Below are positions 1-8,500 of a stretch of DNA of 33,533 bases, one piece after another. The position numbers were made by a program, and so were the translations under genes. The notes beneath the pieces are model-generated. The model was not told where the DNA came from, made no database searches, and was given only the letters and a program-made list of their open reading frames with translations. The number at the start of each line of letters is the position of its first letter. The stretch's first letter is position 1. The DNA comes from Prosthecobacter debontii (GTDB lineage: Bacteria > Verrucomicrobiota > Verrucomicrobiia > Verrucomicrobiales > Akkermansiaceae), in NCBI GenBank assembly GCA_945870855.1, contig CAMBTP010000031.1:1-33533 (forward strand), written 5' to 3'.

Positions 1-5
1 AGCGG

Positions 6-995
6 ATGCGCGTAACGGATGGTGCGGCGTGTTACCATGTGATGTCGCGGGTGGTGAATGGCGAGTTCTTGCTCGGCTCGATTGAAAAAGAGGCGCTGCG
101 TCGGATGATGTGGCGGATGGCGACGTTTTCAGGGGTTGAAATCCTGACCTATGCGATCATGGACAATCATTTTCACATTTTACTCAAAGTGCCTGAACAG
201 AAAAGTTGGCTGAAACGTTTTGATGGTAAAGAGGGAGAGGAAAGGTTTTTTGAACATCTTTCTTTGGTGTATTCGAAGGCTTTCATCACTCAATTCCGTA
301 GTGAAATCACCGAGTTGCGTAATCGCCACGAGGAGGATACGGCGCAGGCGTTGTTAGAGCGCTTTCAACATCGGTTTTGTGACCTGAGTTTGTTTGTGAA
401 AGAACTCAAAGAGCGGTTTAGCCGTTGGTATAATAAGCAGAAAAGCCGACGTGGGACGTTGTGGATGGATCGGTTTAAAAGTGTGCTGGTGGAGACTGGT
501 GAGGCACTGCAGACGATGGCGGGCTATATCGATTTGAACCCGGTGCGGGCAGGGATTGTGAAAGATCCGGCAATGTATGCGTGGAGTGGTTATGGGGAAG
601 CAGTGGGCGGGAGTAAACGCGCACGACGGGGGCTTTGTAAGGTGTTGGAAGTTGCGCAGGATGGCTGGAATACAAAGGCGCAAGCGTATTATAGAAAATG
701 GTTGTATGGCGAAGGCGCGGTGGCAGAAGGCTCGCGAAGAAAAGGTTATACCCAAGCGCAGGTGGAGGCAGCGCAAGCTGCGGTGGAAAACTTTCTATTT
801 TTACCCATGTTAGAAATACGCAAGCGGATGAAGGTTTTCAGTGAAGGGATTGCACTGGGGAGTGAAGATTATGTGAAAGGAATGGCAGCGAGGTATCAGG
901 CGCAGTTTGAGAGGCAGAAGGAACGAAGTGCGAAGCCATTGAAAAGCGCAAGCGGTGGGAAGTCGGGATCGATTTTTGTGATGCGAGGGAGCTGA
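6..995 (+). CDS. REP-associated tyrosine transposase (Y1_Tnp / IS200-like), probably 5'-truncated by window edge
   Basis: A 329-residue reading frame of the RAYT/Y1 transposase family, single-strand HUH nucleases that act on REP hairpins. Seen in the sequence: the HUH pair in NHFHILLKV (His55, His57), a candidate nucleophile tyrosine near Tyr142 (RWYNKQKSRRGTLWMDRFKS), and the family tail YIDLNPVRAG...YAWSGYG around residues 174-196. The N-terminus GAACYHVMSR normally follows about 5-15 further residues, so the true start probably lies upstream of base 1. RAYTs are usually domesticated, single-copy genes rather than active insertion sequences, and no terminal inverted repeats are seen here. 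A short hairpin lies 57 bp downstream and could be its REP-type substrate. Family assignment is firm; activity is unknown. Confidence 0.88.
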   Translation: MRVTDGAACYHVMSRVVNGEFLLGSIEKEALRRMMWRMATFSGVEILTYAIMDNHFHILLKVPEQKSWLKRFDGKEGEERFFEHLSLVYSKAFITQFRSEITELRNRHEEDTAQALLERFQHRFCDLSLFVKELKERFSRWYNKQKSRRGTLWMDRFKSVLVETGEALQTMAGYIDLNPVRAGIVKDPAMYAWSGYGEAVGGSKRARRGLCKVLEVAQDGWNTKAQAYYRKWLYGEGAVAEGSRRKGYTQAQVEAAQAAVENFLFLPMLEIRKRMKVFSEGIALGSEDYVKGMAARYQAQFERQKERSAKPLKSASGGKSGSIFVMRGS

Positions 996-1052
996 GAGAT
1001 ATTTCACAGGCAGTGCATGGGGCAGCAAGACATGCATGAACGATGCGTTTGC

Positions 1053-1098
1053 CCTAGCGCGGCAGAGATTTTCAGAGAAGAGAAAAGACTGCGCTAGG
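1053..1098. repeat. REP-like inverted repeat (hairpin) downstream of RAYT
   Basis: CCTAGCGC (1053-1060) and GCGCTAGG (1091-1098) are perfect 8-bp reverse complements. They are followed and preceded by GGCAG and CTGC respectively, which can extend the stem imperfectly. The loop is about 22-30 nt and purine-rich. The position just behind a RAYT gene fits a REP/BIME element, but only one copy is visible in this window, so the REP label is an inference. The stretch 996-1231 contains no convincing gene. Confidence 0.45.
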
Positions 1099-1231
1099 AA
1101 GATGCGGGGAGCACGAAAAGGAGCGGGAGGGACGCTGCGAAGTTTTTATCCAAAGGGAACGACCAAAGGGGTGCCAAACAGTCTAAGTGGCAATTCTACG
1201 GCCAAAGAACCATCATTGAAAAATCAGCCAT

Positions 1232-2455
1232 TCAGGAGCATATCTCCGCCGTGGCGGGATTATGGGAGAAGATCTGTTGGGCGATGGACTGGATTTGATC
1301 TGTGGTGACGTTGAGGAGGTTTTCGCGGGCTTGTTGGGCGGTGGGGATGTGGTTGCAAAAGAGGAGTCCTTCGCCGACCCACGCGGCGTGGGCGGAGGTG
1401 GATTCGAAGCCGAGTTTGGATTGGGCGATGGCGAGGCGCTTGGCGCGCTCCAGTTCGCCGGGCCGCGGGCCGCGAGCGGCGAGGTCGGCGGTTTCGCGAA
1501 AGATGGTTTCGAGGGATTCGCCGCGAGAATCAGGGTCGAGGCCGGCGGTGATCTGGAGGGCACCGGTTTCGTGGAAAAGGCAGGTTTCCGATCCGACCTG
1601 ATAGCAGAGGCCGCGTTCTTCGCGTAGTTCGGTGAAGAGGCGGGAGGAGGAGGATTCGCCGAGGATGAGGGAGAGTAGACGGAGTGCGTGGCGCTCTGGA
1701 GCGTGGCGACCGGGGGTATGCCAGGCGATGGCTAGCTGGAGTTGTTCGGTGGGACGGGTATCGGTGATTTTTCTGACAGCGGCAGGCGTGTAGTGGAGGC
1801 GCTGTGGCGGCGGGGTGAAATTACGTGGTAGGAGGGGAAGCAGGGTGGCAAGGATTTCCTCCGCGTCCATGGGGCCAGCGGTAGCGATGACGATGTCGCT
1901 GCGGAAGTGGTGACGCTTGGCAAAATCACGGAGTGTGGTGCGGGAGATCTGCGCGATGGATTCCAGCGAGCCGGAGATGGATTGGCCGAGGGGATGGCCG
2001 GGCCAGAGGGCGGCGGCGAGGAGATCGTTTATGAAGTCCGAGGGATTTTCCCGGATCATGGTGATTTCCTCGCCGATGACATCGCGCTCCATATCGATCT
2101 CATGCTCGGGAAAAATAGAGTGCCAGACCATGTCGGCGAGCGTCTCGATAAGCGCGGGCATGAGTTCGGCTTCGCCTTGTGCCTCATAAACGGTGTGATC
2201 TTCGGAAGTGCCGGCGTTTGCCTGTCCGCCGCCGGACTCAATGGCGAGGGTGAGCTCTTTCGCGGAGCGTGTTGCCGTGCCCTTGAAAGCCATGTGCTCG
2301 GAAAAGTGAGCAAGACCCGAGGGGATGCCTTCTGTTTCATCGCGAGAGCCAACCGGGATATAAATGGAAAGCGCGGCACATTCGGAATCCGGCAAGCAGG
2401 CATGGGCAAGCCGCGGGCCGCCAGGGAGCGAGTGGGTGGTGTAGTTGGCGGGCAT
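1232..2455 (-). CDS. M16 family zinc metallopeptidase (processing-peptidase-like)
   Basis: A 407-residue M16B (pitrilysin/processing-peptidase) protein. The inverted zinc motif is visible as HFSEH (His50, Glu53, His54) in GLAHFSEHMAFKGT. The third ligand is Glu130, exactly 76 residues after His54, in IGEEITMIREN. The usual NAxTSxxxTxY segment is present as NAGTSEDHTVYEA. The second, non-catalytic half includes SRLFTELREERGLCYQVGS, the substrate-binding R/Y region of the family. Length matches single-chain bacterial M16B peptidases of about 410-430 residues. No signal peptide is evident, so it is probably cytoplasmic. It likely degrades peptides; the exact substrate is unknown. The gene stands alone and is divergent from the next small secreted-protein gene. 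Confidence 0.92.
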   Translation of the reverse strand: MPANYTTHSLPGGPRLAHACLPDSECAALSIYIPVGSRDETEGIPSGLAHFSEHMAFKGTATRSAKELTLAIESGGGQANAGTSEDHTVYEAQGEAELMPALIETLADMVWHSIFPEHEIDMERDVIGEEITMIRENPSDFINDLLAAALWPGHPLGQSISGSLESIAQISRTTLRDFAKRHHFRSDIVIATAGPMDAEEILATLLPLLPRNFTPPPQRLHYTPAAVRKITDTRPTEQLQLAIAWHTPGRHAPERHALRLLSLILGESSSSRLFTELREERGLCYQVGSETCLFHETGALQITAGLDPDSRGESLETIFRETADLAARGPRPGELERAKRLAIAQSKLGFESTSAHAAWVGEGLLFCNHIPTAQQARENLLNVTTDQIQSIAQQIFSHNPATAEICS

Positions 2456-2647
2456 AAAACTTTAACTCTTAAACTTTTAAACTTTAAACTCCGAGGAAGA
2501 GAGGAAGAGGGATAGGGTGTTTCGCGGGAATGCCCAATGCAATTTTCGGAGTAGCTAACGCAGCGAAACAGAAAAATAATTTTGAGGGAACGTGAATAAT
2601 TCTCCGGCGGGTTGGTCGAAGCTTGCGTAACAAAAAGTTACTCAACC

Positions 2648-2962
2648 ATGAAAAAACTACTCATTGCCATCGCAATCGGTGCGTTCGCCCTTGTGGGAAC
2701 CGCCACGAACACCGAAGCCCGCCCTTGCGGAGGGAACGGATATAGCACACCCGCCAACACGATCTACGTGAGTGGCTATCGCTACGGCCGCCCAGTTTAC
2801 ACCGAGAAAATTTTCGTCGGCTACGATTGCCACGGCCATCCTAGGTTCACTTACCGGCAAGTTAATACTTTCGTTTTCAGAAAGGGCGTGAGTAGGTATC
2901 GCAGCGATTGTGCCAGCCCTCGCGCCAGCGGGTTTCGCCGCGTTCCGGTGGGGAGTTGGTGA
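2648..2962 (+). CDS. small secreted protein, unknown function, 3' end overlapping the next gene
   Basis: A 104-residue protein starting at the ATG at 2648. An in-frame TTG at 2612 exists but would spoil the signal peptide. MKKLLIAIAIGAFALVGTATNTEA is a clear Sec signal with a cleavage site near A-R-P. The mature part is short and Tyr/Gly/Arg-rich (SGYRYGRPVYTEK, VGYDCHGHPRFTYR) and has four Cys. No function is recognised. The last 86 bp (2877-2962) lie antisense to the 3' end of the lipoprotein gene on the other strand, so the C-terminal ~28 residues may be a read-through tail acquired by loss of an earlier stop. The gene looks real because of the signal peptide and codon pattern up to about 2876. 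Confidence 0.65.
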   Translation: MKKLLIAIAIGAFALVGTATNTEARPCGGNGYSTPANTIYVSGYRYGRPVYTEKIFVGYDCHGHPRFTYRQVNTFVFRKGVSRYRSDCASPRASGFRRVPVGSW

Positions 2963-3695
2963 TGCGGCGCGAGAGGGCGCGTTTCGCGGAGGCGGCGAAC
3001 TCGGTGGCAGCCGCCGAACCAGCCGGGATGTTGTGCATACCGCCGAGCACTTGGAGCAAGCCCCAGCCTTGGCCCTTGTATTTTTCGGTTGGGCTGGTGC
3101 CGTCTCCTTTGAAATTTACGTAGTCGATAAGGGCGTAGGTGCCCTGCGGCGAGATGGAGACCTTGCGGTAGTTTTCCTGAATTTTCGCGCGTTCGGAGGC
3201 GGGCGCGGCATCGAGCATTTTCGGCAGGGCAGCACGGGAGCGGGCGATGATGAAATCCGTCTGCAAGCCCACGGTGGAGGCGAGCCATTTGCGGAGGCCG
3301 CTCATTTCCGGTGAGTTGAACTGCCGCTGAAATTCGTTGCGCGAGTTCCACGGCGCGTCAGATCGTTTCGCGATGACGGGTGGGTTCGCGCCGTTCCTTT
3401 CCGCGAAAGAGATGAACTCCGGCCAAGATTCCTTGAAGCGCCCGTTGAATCCGGCGGGATACCAGATGAAATGGCCTATACCGAGCGAGGGAAACTCCTC
3501 GCCGACGTTCCATGCGGTGAGTCCGTCGATGGTGCCGCCGGATTCGTTCTGCCAAATTTTCTTTCCGATAGCGGCTTTCTGGGCGGCGGTGAGGTTGGTG
3601 GACGGAGCGGTGTTGCCGGGGGCAGGCGGGTTGCCGGGGGCGCAGGCGGTGAGCAGTGCGGCGAGGAGGATGGCGGGGCGTAAAGTTTTCATCAT
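2877..3695 (-). CDS. predicted lipoprotein, possibly lysozyme-like fold
   Basis: A 272-residue protein. The N-terminus MMKTLRPAILLAALLTAC carries a lipobox (LTAC, lipidated Cys18) followed by a Pro-rich linker to about residue 33. The start could equally be the second Met (3692). The mature domain contains IWQNESGGTIDGLTAWN and then SLGIGHFIWYP. Glu51 followed by a [ST]xGIGH motif is reminiscent of phage-type lysozymes, where a catalytic Glu precedes TIGIGH. This is only a motif-level resemblance. YVNFKGDG and GWGLLQVLGGM are further conserved-looking stretches. It is expected in the outer or inner membrane, facing the periplasm. No operon partner is seen: the downstream gene is convergent and overlaps by 86 bp. 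It may be a peptidoglycan-active lipoprotein, but this is unproven. Confidence 0.75.
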   Translation of the reverse strand: MMKTLRPAILLAALLTACAPGNPPAPGNTAPSTNLTAAQKAAIGKKIWQNESGGTIDGLTAWNVGEEFPSLGIGHFIWYPAGFNGRFKESWPEFISFAERNGANPPVIAKRSDAPWNSRNEFQRQFNSPEMSGLRKWLASTVGLQTDFIIARSRAALPKMLDAAPASERAKIQENYRKVSISPQGTYALIDYVNFKGDGTSPTEKYKGQGWGLLQVLGGMHNIPAGSAAATEFAASAKRALSRRITNSPPERGETRWREGWHNRCDTYSRPF

Positions 3696-3874
3696 GGATT
3701 GAGACTATCGGATCGTTTTGTAACGCCAATCCAGAAAACGGCTTCCCGGACTTGTTTTCATGTTAATCATGAGAGTTCTCTTCGATTTTCCTGGATACCT
3801 GCAATGAACAAATCGCCTCAGCCAACTAAATTCCAATCAACCAAGCTTCCAATGTCAAGCGACTGAGCTCAACG

Positions 3875-6430
3875 TTATCCTTCCTTGATTCGCTTCGCAA
3901 TGTGAGCAAGGGATTCTTCAATTCGGTCAATCAGGATTAAGCACAAGTCACCGGAATTCAAGCGCTCGAGGGCGATATCGATTGCAAGAAACTCGCCACT
4001 AATTTCCTCGATCCAGGTGGTTCGACTCGCGTTTTTTAATCCATTACGCAACAGAGCGATCACTTCACCATCAGAGCGTCCACGCTGGCAGTTATCCTGA
4101 TAGAGGATCACATCATCAAACGCTCCACCAAGAATTTCCGTCTGTTGACTTAGATCTTCATCGCGCCTGTCACCTGCACCACTAACCACTACGATACGAC
4201 GGTTCGCGGGTATGCTGTCGATAGCTTCAACGAGGACTTTGATGGCGTCTGGATTATGACCATAATCAGCGATGAGAGTTGCGCCACGATACGTAAACAT
4301 ATTGAAACGTCCGGGCACTGTTTCCGCGTCACTGGAGAAAGTAGCTAATCCTTGGCGGATTTGGTCCCATGGGATTCCCAAGCCCCACGCTGCGCCAATC
4401 GCCGCCATCGCATTCTCAGTTTGGAAATGAATCGTGCCGTTAAGGGTGATGGGAATTTCACTCAGCGCCACGCGGTAACGTAGTTTGCCTTTCGCGCCAA
4501 CTATCGCGTCGCCATCGACATATACGCCCCGTTTACCTTGGACTAAATGGTTCGCAAGCACACGCTCGTGGCAGTCACGGGCAAAAAAAGTCACCGAGCC
4601 CGGGCACACTGCCGCCATATTTGCAACAATTGGATCGGCCGCATTGAGAACTGCCACGCCATGTGGAGCCACACTGTGAACAAGAACCCGCTTCACGAGT
4701 CCCAGTTCATCGGCATTGGAAATATGATTAAGCCCAAGATGATCTCCCATTCCGATATTGGTAATCACTGCGACATTGCAGCTATCAAAACCAAGACCTT
4801 CACGAAGAATACCACCACGCGCGGTTTCTAACACAGCAGCATCCACATCAGGATGAAACAAAACGATACGAGCGCTACGCGGGCCACTGCAATCCCCTGT
4901 ATCGATGCGCTCATTGTTGATATAAACTCCGTCGGAATTCGTCATTCCAACACGTTTGCCACTGAGTCCCAGCAAGTGTGCAATCAGGCGAACCGTGGTC
5001 GTTTTACCATTCGTGCCAGATACTGCCACGACGGGGATCCGACCATCATCACGTTCGTCGAACATTGTTGAAATGATCGCCTCGCCGACGGGTCGGCCTT
5101 TGCCAAAGGAGGGTTGTAAGTGCATCCTCAGACCCGGTGCAGCATTCACCTCGATGACTCCACCTAACTGATTTTCCAGAGGTGTGAGCACGCTTTCGCA
5201 AACCACATCAACACCACATAAATCGAGACCCACCATTTTCGCCGCATCGATGGCTCGAGCAGCAATTTCTTGATGGACGTCGTCTGTGACATCAGTGGCA
5301 GTACCACCGGTGCTCAAATTTGCATTATTACGCAGTAGCACACGTGCACCTTTAAAAGGTACTGAGCTAACATTGAGGTTTTGATGCGCAAGTGTTGCAA
5401 TCGCGATGTCATCAAGTCGGATTTTTGTGAGCGTCGTGGCGTGTCCTGAACCGCGCAATGGGTCACTGTTGATCTCTTCGACAAGTTCCTGAATGTTGTG
5501 CTCTCCATCGCCGATGACATGAGGTGGTTCGCGCCGTGCGGCAGCGACAAGCCGACCCCCGATCACGAGGAGACGGTAATCCTGACCAGATAGGTATCGC
5601 TCCACCATGACATTAGGGCTTACTTCATGCGCAACTGCATAAGCGGCCAGAACGTCTTCTCGGGATTCGATATTAGCTGCCACCCCCTTACCTTGTTGGC
5701 CATCACGGGGCTTAATGACCACCGGGCCTCCGAGCTCGCGGGCGGCGGTCCACGCATCCTCTGCATCGCTAACTGGACGCCCCTTGGGGACTGGCACTCC
5801 CGCGGCTTCTAACAGATATTTGGTAAGTTCTTTATCTTGCGCAATCGTTTCAGCAATCGCGCCAGTGCTATCACATTCTGCAGCTTGAATGCGGCGTTGT
5901 TTATAACCCCAGCCAAACTGCACCAAACTCCCATCGGTAAGGCGGCGGAAAGGTATGCCACGAGCAACTGCAGCAGAAACGATCGCCCCTGTGCTGGGTC
6001 CAAGACGAACATCTTCATCGAGTTCGCGCAACCGATTCAAGGCATCTGATAAATCAAAAGGTAGACGACTGCGTGCCGCGACGCAGAGTTCGAAAGCGAG
6101 CTCAACCGCAAGGCGCCCTACAACTTCCTCAGTGTATTCGACAATCACTTGATAAATAGCGGGATCCAGAGTGATGACCGATCGACTGAATGCAACGGGA
6201 CAACCTGCTTGAGCCTGTAGTCCCAGCACAGCCAATTCCAGCGCGTTGGCCATGGTAGCGTTGGGTGGGAATGAGCCAATCTGCGGAAAACGCTCACGTA
6301 GGCAATCCTCGAATCCAGGAAGATGATCAAAACAATATTCCTGATCACTGAAATTGACGAGCAATTGAATCGCTTTATGCAGACCCCAAAGATTCGGCCC
6401 ACGTAACACTCGGATATTTAGGATAATCAT
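3875..6430 (-). CDS. cphA: cyanophycin synthetase (catalytic partner, N-domain HxxEH lost)
   Basis: An 851-residue cyanophycin synthetase, which polymerises Asp and Arg into the storage polymer multi-L-arginyl-poly-L-aspartate using ATP. The N-domain (about 1-160) opens with VLRGPNLWGLHKA. The ATP-grasp domain (about 161-460) includes VIKPRDGQQGKGV (238-250) and the metal-binding EVNAAPGLRMH (427-437). The Mur-ligase-type domain (about 464-851) includes the P-loop GTNGKTT (472-478), ETARGGILREGLGF (535-548), ADYGHNPDA (721-729) and GAGDRRDED (751-759). All ATP and ligase motifs look intact. However, the usual N-domain stretch CSxGxxGGFxxR...GHxxEHVALELQ is replaced by a segment without His or Glu in those places (QIGSFPPNATMANALELAVL). 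Its ATG overlaps the TGA of the upstream paralogue by 4 bp (ATGA), so the two are probably translationally coupled. Confidence 0.95.
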   Translation of the reverse strand: MIILNIRVLRGPNLWGLHKAIQLLVNFSDQEYCFDHLPGFEDCLRERFPQIGSFPPNATMANALELAVLGLQAQAGCPVAFSRSVITLDPAIYQVIVEYTEEVVGRLAVELAFELCVAARSRLPFDLSDALNRLRELDEDVRLGPSTGAIVSAAVARGIPFRRLTDGSLVQFGWGYKQRRIQAAECDSTGAIAETIAQDKELTKYLLEAAGVPVPKGRPVSDAEDAWTAARELGGPVVIKPRDGQQGKGVAANIESREDVLAAYAVAHEVSPNVMVERYLSGQDYRLLVIGGRLVAAARREPPHVIGDGEHNIQELVEEINSDPLRGSGHATTLTKIRLDDIAIATLAHQNLNVSSVPFKGARVLLRNNANLSTGGTATDVTDDVHQEIAARAIDAAKMVGLDLCGVDVVCESVLTPLENQLGGVIEVNAAPGLRMHLQPSFGKGRPVGEAIISTMFDERDDGRIPVVAVSGTNGKTTTVRLIAHLLGLSGKRVGMTNSDGVYINNERIDTGDCSGPRSARIVLFHPDVDAAVLETARGGILREGLGFDSCNVAVITNIGMGDHLGLNHISNADELGLVKRVLVHSVAPHGVAVLNAADPIVANMAAVCPGSVTFFARDCHERVLANHLVQGKRGVYVDGDAIVGAKGKLRYRVALSEIPITLNGTIHFQTENAMAAIGAAWGLGIPWDQIRQGLATFSSDAETVPGRFNMFTYRGATLIADYGHNPDAIKVLVEAIDSIPANRRIVVVSGAGDRRDEDLSQQTEILGGAFDDVILYQDNCQRGRSDGEVIALLRNGLKNASRTTWIEEISGEFLAIDIALERLNSGDLCLILIDRIEESLAHIAKRIKEG

Positions 6431-8289
6431 GGATTGAAGGTCAAAGATACGGAAATGGGGGCCATCGTGTTAGACTCCGTGTTGTCGATTGGATCAATCG
6501 AAAAGGTTTCAGCACCCGTGCGCATGACGTGAAGGGCAACATCGAGCGCCCATGCTGCGGCAACTGCAGCCAATACGGTTTTCAACCGTTCGGCCGAAGG
6601 TTGACCTCCGAGAAACGGGATCCGTGCTAATGGCAGGAGAATGGATTCTTCAATGCCATTGCCGAGGATTAAATCGCCACCACTAAAATAGACAACCCTT
6701 CCTCCTCGTTTGCGATGCTCTTGCAGCACAGGAAGATCTTTATCAGCTGCAAAGAAAATCACTTCCCCATCACACAACGGTGCCATTTCCACCACCATCG
6801 GATCGGCTGCATTTAACACCGCCACTCCACTCGGCAACACCACGTCCACTTGACTACGAAACACCGTAAAAACTTGCTCAGATGTCTCGATATAATAGTC
6901 GCTGTAGTGTTGATCCGGATCAATTCCAGTAACCACCGCGACTTGGCATCGGTCATAGGCCAAACCTTGGCCAAGAATCACTTCCGCTGAGTTTTCAATC
7001 ACGGCCGCGTCTACTGACTGGTTCATCAAGATCTGCCTAGCGCAGCGCCAATTCCCGCAATCACCGTTTTCCACCTTACGTCGATCGAGAAATAAACCAT
7101 CACCACAGGCAAGGCCGGTGAATTTTCCGCTGAGTCGCAAAAATTCTGTCACCCAATGTGCAACCTCGGTAACCCCGCCATTTCCTGTGATCCCTACCAC
7201 CGGGATTCGCCCCGTTTCACCGTTTGGAAATAAATGATCAACGATCGCGCGGCCGATTGGGGGTGAATCAACAGATGCAAGTTGCTGGTGAGCGATCAAG
7301 CAGGGAGCCTCTACCACACCCGTAATAACTGCATTTTGGCTACTCAACGGCAATGAAACATCATCTACCAAAAAATCCACACCGGCTATATCGAGACCGA
7401 TCACACGCGCCGCCAAACAGGCCGCCGCAGCCATAGCTGGATGCACCTGATCTGTAACATCGACTGCGACGCCCCCGTCCTTGGTTTCCATCCGCGACGC
7501 AGCAACTAATTTACCACCAACTACAAGCAAGCGGTAGGGCTGTCGCTCGTCCGGCGCGGAGAGAACATCGTCTGGATCTAACACTGGCAAACCGCAAGAT
7601 GCCAATAGATGGGAACTTAACTCAGAATCGCGGGCAATCCCTTGAGCAATCGCCCCAGTGCGGTCAGTTTGAGCTGCCCAAATCCGCCGCTGTAGCGAGC
7701 CGTAGCCAAGTTGGACAAGATTATCACTGGATAATCGAATGGCTGGTATCCCTCGATCCTTGGCAGTTGCTGCATCCACAATAATTGCTGTGTTAGAACC
7801 TAACAGATATCGAAGAGCTATCTCGCGCAGATGGGCATGAGTAGCATCAATATCATAGGCCGTATTATCTATCGCAGCCATGACCAACTCCCGCGCAGCG
7901 TCGAGGCAGGCACGGGTGATTTCCTCATGCCACGCCTGCACCACGACTTTATAAACTCCTCTAATACCCGTCTCGCGGGCTCGTCCAAATCCGCCGGGTG
8001 TGCCGGCAATGTTCTGGAGCTCCAATGCAACGTGCTCAAGAATATGTCCCGGCCAAGTTCCTTCCTGCAAGCGCCGCACAAAACCTCCCTCTTCACCATA
8101 ACTGCAACGGTGCTCGGATAGAGTTGGCAACCATTCACAAAGCCTGTCCACAAAGCCGGGTAGTGTATTGGACGGATAATCCTCCAATTCGCCAATATCG
8201 ACTAAAGCTTCCAAGACCGGCCGATAAGTCCATATATTAGGTCCTCGTATGGATAGAATTTTGAGAAAACGAATGTCGCGTGATTTCAT
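6427..8289 (-). CDS. truncated cyanophycin synthetase paralogue (CphA'), likely ligase-dead, HxxEH retained
   Basis: A 620-residue CphA homologue, about 230-270 residues shorter than typical CphA. The N-domain is complete: IRGPNIWTYRPVLEAL, HRCSYGEEGGFVRRLQEG, and GHILEHVALELQNIAG with His82, Glu85 and His86. The ATP-grasp region is gutted. The sequence jumps from ELSSHLLASCGLPVLDPDD (~222-241) to PYRLLVVGGKLVAASR (~251-266), losing the VIKPRxGxxGKGV nucleotide site and later linkers, and EVNAAPG has become VEAPCLIAH. The Mur-type P-loop GTNGKTT is GNGGVTE (369-375), without the Lys. The C-terminal ligase domain with DYGHNP and GDRRDED is absent: the protein ends shortly after the central domain. 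It should not synthesise polymer alone. It is first in the operon and coupled to cphA, so it is probably a regulatory or primer-generating partner. Paralogous cphA/cphA' tandems are known in other bacteria. Confidence 0.88.
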   Translation of the reverse strand: MKSRDIRFLKILSIRGPNIWTYRPVLEALVDIGELEDYPSNTLPGFVDRLCEWLPTLSEHRCSYGEEGGFVRRLQEGTWPGHILEHVALELQNIAGTPGGFGRARETGIRGVYKVVVQAWHEEITRACLDAARELVMAAIDNTAYDIDATHAHLREIALRYLLGSNTAIIVDAATAKDRGIPAIRLSSDNLVQLGYGSLQRRIWAAQTDRTGAIAQGIARDSELSSHLLASCGLPVLDPDDVLSAPDERQPYRLLVVGGKLVAASRMETKDGGVAVDVTDQVHPAMAAAACLAARVIGLDIAGVDFLVDDVSLPLSSQNAVITGVVEAPCLIAHQQLASVDSPPIGRAIVDHLFPNGETGRIPVVGITGNGGVTEVAHWVTEFLRLSGKFTGLACGDGLFLDRRKVENGDCGNWRCARQILMNQSVDAAVIENSAEVILGQGLAYDRCQVAVVTGIDPDQHYSDYYIETSEQVFTVFRSQVDVVLPSGVAVLNAADPMVVEMAPLCDGEVIFFAADKDLPVLQEHRKRGGRVVYFSGGDLILGNGIEESILLPLARIPFLGGQPSAERLKTVLAAVAAAWALDVALHVMRTGAETFSIDPIDNTESNTMAPISVSLTFNP

Positions 8290-8500
8290 GAAATCGAGAA
8301 GAACAGCATTTTTGAGTCGCTGTGCTTGCCGACTTTCTTCTCGATTATGCAGGGCAAATCAAGCCTCGTATCTAAAAATATCAAAATCACGACCTCCGGT
8401 TAAATAAAAATAGTTTGCATGATTCATAAATCGAGGCAAAACCCGCCCCTGCCGATTACTGCGTTTGGCACCAGCGAACTGAAACAACAGCCATTTTTCG

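Noticed and set aside
1036..1308. 90-codon open frame after the transposase
   Set aside because: Overlaps the M16 gene on the other strand, has no family-like sequence and spans the hairpin; most likely non-coding.
1907..2515. 202-codon frame opposite the M16 peptidase
   Set aside because: Antisense to conserved zinc-motif codons of the peptidase; composition is that of a mirror frame in GC-rich DNA.
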